Part shown: positions 44,593 to 48,745 of the stretch, piece by piece
Layout of the letters: every line of letters starts with the position of its first letter
Position numbering within the stretch: the stretch's first letter is position 1
NCBI RefSeq assembly: GCF_000231035.2
Contig: NZ_KI912258.1
Location: forward strand, 134,716-183,460
Reading direction: 5' to 3'
DNA: 48,745 nucleotides
Source of the DNA: Saccharomonospora iraqiensis subsp. paurometabolica YIM 90007
GTDB taxonomy: Bacteria > Actinomycetota > Actinomycetes > Mycobacteriales > Pseudonocardiaceae
The notes under the pieces: model-generated
Seen by the model: the letters and a program-made list of their open reading frames with translations, nothing else
The model's database searches: none
What the model was told of the DNA's origin: nothing
Translations under genes and position numbers: made by a program

Positions 44593-45930
44593 GTGGACAC
44601 GGCAGTGAACCGACAGACCCCGAACCGAGTGCCGGGCCAGTCCCGCCGTCGGAACGACCGATCCTGCGACCGTCCTCCCGACTGGGCGGCCGTGCGGTTC
44701 ATCCAGGATTCCTCCCACCAGCTCGCGCTGTCGCTGAACGTGCGCCGCACGATGCTGCGCGCACTGCGCCTGGCCGTTCCCTACCTGGGGGACTGGGCGA
44801 TGGTCGCGGTGTTCGACGACATGGGGGCGTGGGTCGTCGGCGGGGCGGAGGAGGCGTCGGTGGACGCGTCCGTCGCCCCCGTGCCCGTCGGCAGGCTCGA
44901 CCCGGGCAGTGCCCTGCCCCGGATCAAGCGCGTCGGCCACACGGAGCTGCGCACCGCGCGGGACGACGATCTGCACGCCGTGCTGCGGGACCTCGTTCCG
45001 CTGGAAACGCTCCGGGAGCAGGCGGAGAGCCTCGAACCGTCGAGCGTGCTCGCGGTGGGGCTGGACAGCGGTGGCACCACGAACGGTGTGCTGGTCACCG
45101 TCACCGGCCCCGACCGCGCCTACACCGACGGTGAGGTGCGGCTGACCGAGGAGTTCGGGCGTCGGGTCGCCGTCGCGGTGCAGTCGGCGAAGCTGTACGA
45201 GGAGCGGGCGGAGATGGCGGAGGCGCTGCAGGAGACTCTGCGACCGCCCGAGCTGCCGCAGTATCCGGAGGTCCGGATGGCGGCGCGGTACCGCTCCTCC
45301 TCCGAACGCACCGACATCGGTGGTGACTTCTACGACGTCCACGGCGCCGCGGACGATTTCACCGCGGTGATCGGGGACGTCTGCGGCAAGGGCATCCGGG
45401 CCGCGATGCTCACCGGCCTGGCGCGGCAGACGATCAAGACGGCCGCGCACGTCGACCGGTCACCGTCCCGCGTGCTGCGCACGTTGAACGAGGTGCTGCG
45501 CACCCAGCCGGAGAAGCGCTTCGTCAGTCTCGCCTGCGTCCGGCTGCGCCGGGGGCGGGACGACGGGGACCTGCTCGCCACCCTGGCCGTGGCCGGGCAT
45601 CCACCCCCGCTGGTGCTGCGCCGGGACGGCACCGTCGACGAACCCGACGCGCGCGGCACGGTGGCGGGCATCGTGCCGAACCTGTCCTACGACGAGGTGG
45701 ATTTCCGGCTCGCCCCGGGGGAGACGCTGTTGCTCTACACCGACGGGGTGGACGAGGCGCGGGGCCCGTACGGATTCTTCGGCGCCGACCGGCTGCGGCG
45801 TCTGCTGCCGCACTACGCGGGCGCGAGCCCGGCGACGGTGTGCGAGGCGGTCGAGCAGCACGTGGTCGAGCACATCGGCGGCGAGGGCCACGACGACATC
45901 GCGGTGTTGGCGATCCGGAACGAGAGCTGA
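44593..45930 (+). CDS. GAF-PP2C (SpoIIE/RsbU-type) protein phosphatase
   Basis: The protein has 445 residues. Residues about 35-200 form a GAF-like sensor region (FIQDSSHQLALSLNVRRTMLRAL...YLGDWAMVAVFDDM). A helix (KLYEERAEMAEALQETLRPP) joins it to a SpoIIE-like PP2C domain with all metal-binding motifs: ERTDIGGDFYDVH, GDVCGKGIRAAMLT, LLLYTDGVDEAR and GHDDIAVLAI. Such enzymes dephosphorylate anti-anti-sigma (STAS) proteins in partner switching. No RsbW kinase or STAS gene lies in the window. GTG 44593 has GAGGAG six bases before it. A possible -10 TACAGT lies at 44554-44559. The next gene starts two bases after its stop. Confidence 0.93.
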   Translation: MDTAVNRQTPNRVPGQSRRRNDRSCDRPPDWAAVRFIQDSSHQLALSLNVRRTMLRALRLAVPYLGDWAMVAVFDDMGAWVVGGAEEASVDASVAPVPVGRLDPGSALPRIKRVGHTELRTARDDDLHAVLRDLVPLETLREQAESLEPSSVLAVGLDSGGTTNGVLVTVTGPDRAYTDGEVRLTEEFGRRVAVAVQSAKLYEERAEMAEALQETLRPPELPQYPEVRMAARYRSSSERTDIGGDFYDVHGAADDFTAVIGDVCGKGIRAAMLTGLARQTIKTAAHVDRSPSRVLRTLNEVLRTQPEKRFVSLACVRLRRGRDDGDLLATLAVAGHPPPLVLRRDGTVDEPDARGTVAGIVPNLSYDEVDFRLAPGETLLLYTDGVDEARGPYGFFGADRLRRLLPHYAGASPATVCEAVEQHVVEHIGGEGHDDIAVLAIRNES

Positions 45931-45932
45931 CC

Positions 45933-46988
45933 GTGCCGCGGGCGGTGTCGGGCGCGGGGGCGAGGGACCTGACGGAGCTGGTGCGGCCGTTGGAGCGGGC
46001 GCTGGTTCTGGGCGACACCGCGCAGGCCACCGCGATGGTCGAACAGGCTCTCGACGCGGGGAGCGACCCGGTGGCCGTGCTCTCCGGTCTACTGGCGCCG
46101 ATCCAACGCCGGATCGGCGAGCGCTGGCAGCGTGGTGAGTGGTCGGTGGCGCAGGAACACATCGCCACCGGCGTCTCGGTGGCGGTCACCGAGTGTGTCG
46201 CCCAGCGGGTGCGGCAGTGGTACCCGGTGACCCGGGGGCGCACCGTGGTCGGCTGCCCGGAACGCGAGTGGCACGCGCTGCCGGCGCTGATGGTGGGGAC
46301 CGCGCTGCGCAGGCAGGGGTGGGAGGTGACCTACCTGGGCGCGGCCACCCCGGCGGAGCGGCTGTCGTCGCACCTGCAGAAGCTCGACCCGGTCGCGGTG
46401 GCGGTGAGCACCTCGTTGGCGGGCGGTCTGCCCCACGCCCGCCGCTTCATCGAGGCCGCGACGACGGTGGGCGTCCCGGTCATCGCGGGCGGGGCCGCGT
46501 TCGGGCCGGACGACGCCCGGGCCCGTGCTCTCGGCGCGACCGCGTGGGCGGCGAGCCCGCAGGAGGCGTTCGCTCTGCTCGAACGCCTGCCGACCACGGT
46601 CGACCCGGTCGAGCCGCTGCCCGCGGAACCGTTGGCCGAGCAGCGCGCCCTGGAACTGACCCACCACCGGCTCGTCGAGCGGGTGACGCAGCGGTGGCGC
46701 CCCGATGCCGCGGAGGTCGTGTCCGGCCCCTGGCAAAGCACCGACGCGGAGAGCGACCTGGCCTCCGTGCTGCACGACTGTGTCGAGCAACCGCTGCGCA
46801 CCCTGCAGGGTGCGCTGATCACCGGTGACGACCGGCTCGTGCGCGAGGTCGCCGACTGGGCGCGGACGGTGCTCGTCGAACGGCGGATCGACGACGGGGC
46901 CTTCGCCGACCTCGGCGCCGAACTCGCCGCCGTACTGGACGACCTGCCATTGGCGTGGTCTCTGCTGGAACGTCACTGGGCCGCGTGA
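45933..46988 (+). CDS. B12-binding-domain protein with CarH-type light-sensor signature
   Basis: The protein has 351 residues from GTG 45933. A four-helix bundle (about 12-100) carries Trp65 and Glu75-His76, exactly the W-x9-EH pattern of CarH/LitR photoreceptors. A Rossmann cobalamin domain (about 102-215) has ExH (Glu112-His114; the His would be the lower axial ligand, although the usual following Gly is Pro) and VIAGGAAFG. A helical C-terminal part (about 235-351) is of unknown type. No MerR HTH is present. In CarH the residue after Trp is the His that ligates cobalt after light; here it is Gln66, so the photochemistry may differ. It is coupled to the PP2C phosphatase (two-base gap). Confidence 0.85.
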   Translation: MPRAVSGAGARDLTELVRPLERALVLGDTAQATAMVEQALDAGSDPVAVLSGLLAPIQRRIGERWQRGEWSVAQEHIATGVSVAVTECVAQRVRQWYPVTRGRTVVGCPEREWHALPALMVGTALRRQGWEVTYLGAATPAERLSSHLQKLDPVAVAVSTSLAGGLPHARRFIEAATTVGVPVIAGGAAFGPDDARARALGATAWAASPQEAFALLERLPTTVDPVEPLPAEPLAEQRALELTHHRLVERVTQRWRPDAAEVVSGPWQSTDAESDLASVLHDCVEQPLRTLQGALITGDDRLVREVADWARTVLVERRIDDGAFADLGAELAAVLDDLPLAWSLLERHWAA

Positions 46989-47180
46989 CCGGCCCGGGCC
47001 CGGCGGGCGCCGCGATGCCATGCCCCCGAGGTCGGGTCGCGGCCGACGGACACTCCGGATATCACGCTTCGTAACCGGAAACGGGTCGAGTAGTACCTGA
47101 ACGTGTCCGCACGAAACCGCACGAGCGCGTTACCGTTGGTGGTACAGATCACAGGATCAGCACTCGGTAGGGAGGCTGAC

Positions 47181-48101
47181 GTGGAGATCATCGGTCGAGC
47201 ACGGTGGGGCGCGCGGTATCCGGACGGGTTCCGGAACGCGCCACTGCCCGCCTCGGAGGTGTGGCTACACCACTCGGTGACCCCGGCACCGGAGTGGAAC
47301 TTCGCCGACGAGGCCGCCGCGGTCCGCCGCCTCGAACAGATCGGCCAGGAACGGTTCGGCGGCGGGATCAGCTACACGTTCGTGGTGCCCCCGTCCGGGC
47401 GGGTCTTCGAGGGACACAGTGTGCACCGCCAGGGCGCGCACACCGGCGGGCGCAACGACTTCTCGCGGGCGATCTGCCTGATCGGCAACTACGAGCGGCG
47501 GCGGGTGAGCAGACAGCAGGTCGACGCGGTGGCCGCGCTGCTGCGGCACGGCCACGCGCGGGGCTGGTGGCGGCAGGCCCGGCTCACCGGGGGCCACCGG
47601 GATGCCCCGGGCGCTTCCACGCTGTGCCCCGGCCGCTACGCGCAGGCACGCATCGCAGAAATCAACCGTTCGGCACAGGAGGACGACATGCCCAGCTCCG
47701 ACGAGGTCGCCCGGGCCGTGTGGACCCACTGGATCTACAACCGCAGGCTCAAGCGCCGCGAGTACTCCGAGACCCTGTTGGGCAGCTCCGAGGACCGCAT
47801 CATCCGACAGCAGATCGCGCCGCTGCGCGGCGAGGTCGCCGCCATCCGCAACCTGGTCGAGCAGCTCGTCGCCGGCGGGGAGGTGGACAACACCGCTGTC
47901 GAGGAGGCCGCCCGCAGGGGTGTCCGGCGCGCACTGGACGAGAGCGAGGCCGAGGCCGAGGCCGACTCGGTGGCGGTCGAGCGCTACGACGCCGCCTCCG
48001 CCTACGACGTCCCGGAGCCGACGGAGTCACCGGAGTCACCTCCACCGGCGCCCCCGGACCCGTCGGCCACGGCCGGGGAGGGTGACCGGACCACGGCCTG
48101 A
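47181..48101 (+). CDS. N-acetylmuramoyl-L-alanine amidase with phage-endolysin-like architecture
   Basis: The protein has 306 residues from GTG 47181, with AGGGAGG five bases upstream. The Amidase_2/PGRP domain (1-165) has a zinc His in WLHHSVT (30-31), His139 in GGHRDAPGAS and Cys149 in LCPG. It is followed by DEVARAVWTHWIYNRR, a segment frequent in actinophage lysins and tail proteins, then a coiled region and a long acidic Pro/Glu tail. There is no signal peptide. It may be a domesticated phage lysin or a gene-transfer/tail-linked lysin. No other phage gene adjoins it. The 192 bases before it hold no gene. Confidence 0.85.
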   Translation: MEIIGRARWGARYPDGFRNAPLPASEVWLHHSVTPAPEWNFADEAAAVRRLEQIGQERFGGGISYTFVVPPSGRVFEGHSVHRQGAHTGGRNDFSRAICLIGNYERRRVSRQQVDAVAALLRHGHARGWWRQARLTGGHRDAPGASTLCPGRYAQARIAEINRSAQEDDMPSSDEVARAVWTHWIYNRRLKRREYSETLLGSSEDRIIRQQIAPLRGEVAAIRNLVEQLVAGGEVDNTAVEEAARRGVRRALDESEAEAEADSVAVERYDAASAYDVPEPTESPESPPPAPPDPSATAGEGDRTTA

Positions 48102-48126
48102 AGCCCGGTACCCCGTCCGTGGTGCC

Positions 48127-48745
48127 TCAGTTGCCGGGCGGTCCGTCGGGGAGCCCGGCGAGGAGATCACGCACACCGGACACGGCCGGGTGGTGTTCCC
48201 CGTGTTCGCCCAGCAGGTCGTCGAGCAGGGTGGTCAGCGTGCGCCGGGCCTCGGCGCGGCGGCCCGCGCCGAGCTGCCACAACCCGATCCGCCTGCGCAG
48301 CTCGATGGGGCGGGGGTCGGACGGCCCGAACACCCGCTCCTCGTCGCCGCGCAGCCGGTGGGCGACGTCCAGCGCCGTCGTCGTGTGCCCGAGCCGGGCG
48401 TGGCACTCCGCGTACTGCACGCGGCAGCGGAACACGAGTTCGGTGTCCGGGCCGTCCCGCGCGGTGAGATCGTCGATCAACGCCTCGTACGCCGGGGCGG
48501 CCGTGCGGTAGTCCCCGCCCTCGAACAGGACGTTGGCCCACTCCAGGCGGACATTGACCACGTCCGGGTCGGCGGCGCCGAACGTGGCGACCGCGTCCGT
48601 GGCGGTGGCGTCGAGGATCTCGGCGGCCTCCCGGTAGCGGGCCTGGGTGGCCAACTCCCCGGCGTCGGCCCGGGCCCGGTCCAGGTCGTCCCGGGTGACC
48701 GTGTGCGCCGGTCGCGGTGTCGGTGCCCCGGGCCGCGTCGCGGTC
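48127..48745 (-). CDS. Tetratricopeptide-repeat protein (5' end outside the window)
   Basis: The frame is open to the right edge, so this is the C-terminal part (at least 206 residues). Several helix pairs of TPR type are visible (AEILDATATDAVATFG, VLFEGGDYRTAAPAYEALIDDL, CHARLGHTTTALDVAHRL, AEARRTLTTLLDDLL). A Pro/Thr linker lies upstream. Such tails follow Ser/Thr kinase domains in some actinobacteria, but the N-terminus is missing, so a kinase is only a guess. Confidence 0.7.
   Translation of the reverse strand, partial: TATRPGAPTPRPAHTVTRDDLDRARADAGELATQARYREAAEILDATATDAVATFGAADPDVVNVRLEWANVLFEGGDYRTAAPAYEALIDDLTARDGPDTELVFRCRVQYAECHARLGHTTTALDVAHRLRGDEERVFGPSDPRPIELRRRIGLWQLGAGRRAEARRTLTTLLDDLLGEHGEHHPAVSGVRDLLAGLPDGPPGN

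Overview
The window is high-GC actinobacterial DNA, most likely from a Pseudonocardiaceae-type organism. Evidence is the very strong third-position G/C bias, GTG/TTG starts, Lsr2, ClpC, CarD, an MhuD-type heme degrader, an OtsB-GH15 fusion and an LpqE-like lipoprotein. The genus cannot be named from the sequence. Much of the gene content follows the Mycobacterium tuberculosis Rv3579c-Rv3603c neighbourhood from memory (DUF2520-panC-panD, lsr2, clpC, mhuD, alpha/beta hydrolase, mutY, carbonic anhydrase, lpqE, radA, carD, ispD, ispF, cysS, rlmB). It is rearranged and opened by accessory inserts.

Layout. 1-3467: end of an unidentified gene, then a tight pantothenate/CoA operon (DUF2520 protein, panC, panD, coaX). 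3879-7280: the nucleoid silencer lsr2 and the AAA+ chaperone clpC, each followed by a strong hairpin terminator. 7429-14727: an EEP-family phosphatase/nuclease, a sirtuin overlapping mhuD, an M1 aminopeptidase lipoprotein divergent from an alpha/beta hydrolase, an HTH-PIN toxin-antitoxin pair with its own operator, mutY and a beta-carbonic anhydrase. 14777-20199: a LacI regulator, a znuABC-type metal importer with a candidate Zur box, and a DUF445 protein. 20330-28994: a DivIVA-like coiled-coil protein, a class II aldolase, two poorly known genes, a DUF2252 protein, an RloA/RloB (AbiL-like) defence pair with its own promoter, a solitary MBOAT acyltransferase and a DJ-1/PfpI protein. 29014-33723: a compact minus-strand operon carD-ispD-ispF-HAD-cysS-rlmB. 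34028-37326: lpqE-like gene, radA and an AbiEi-like gene. 37447-41469: otsA and an OtsB-GH15 trehalase fusion. 41494-48745: a ThrE-type exporter, tRNA-Thr(TGT), a lipid kinase, a GAF-PP2C phosphatase coupled to a B12-binding protein, a phage-like amidase and a truncated TPR protein.

Points that stand out. (1) Four copies of an 83-nt intergenic element occur, each made of three 23-nt half-palindromes at an exact 30-nt period. They sit at the 3' ends of genes in both orientations, and one copy forms a perfect 25-bp hairpin. (2) A PP2C phosphatase gene lies 2 nt before a B12-binding protein that carries the W-x9-EH signature of the CarH photoreceptor family but has no DNA-binding domain; this is a candidate light- or cobalamin-controlled partner-switching module. 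(3) The ispD reading frame has no normal start upstream of its conserved N-terminus and has lost several signature residues. (4) RloAB and HTH-PIN are self-contained defence/TA cassettes. (5) lysS and disA, expected in this neighbourhood, are not in the window.

All functional assignments come from motifs read by eye. No database search was run.
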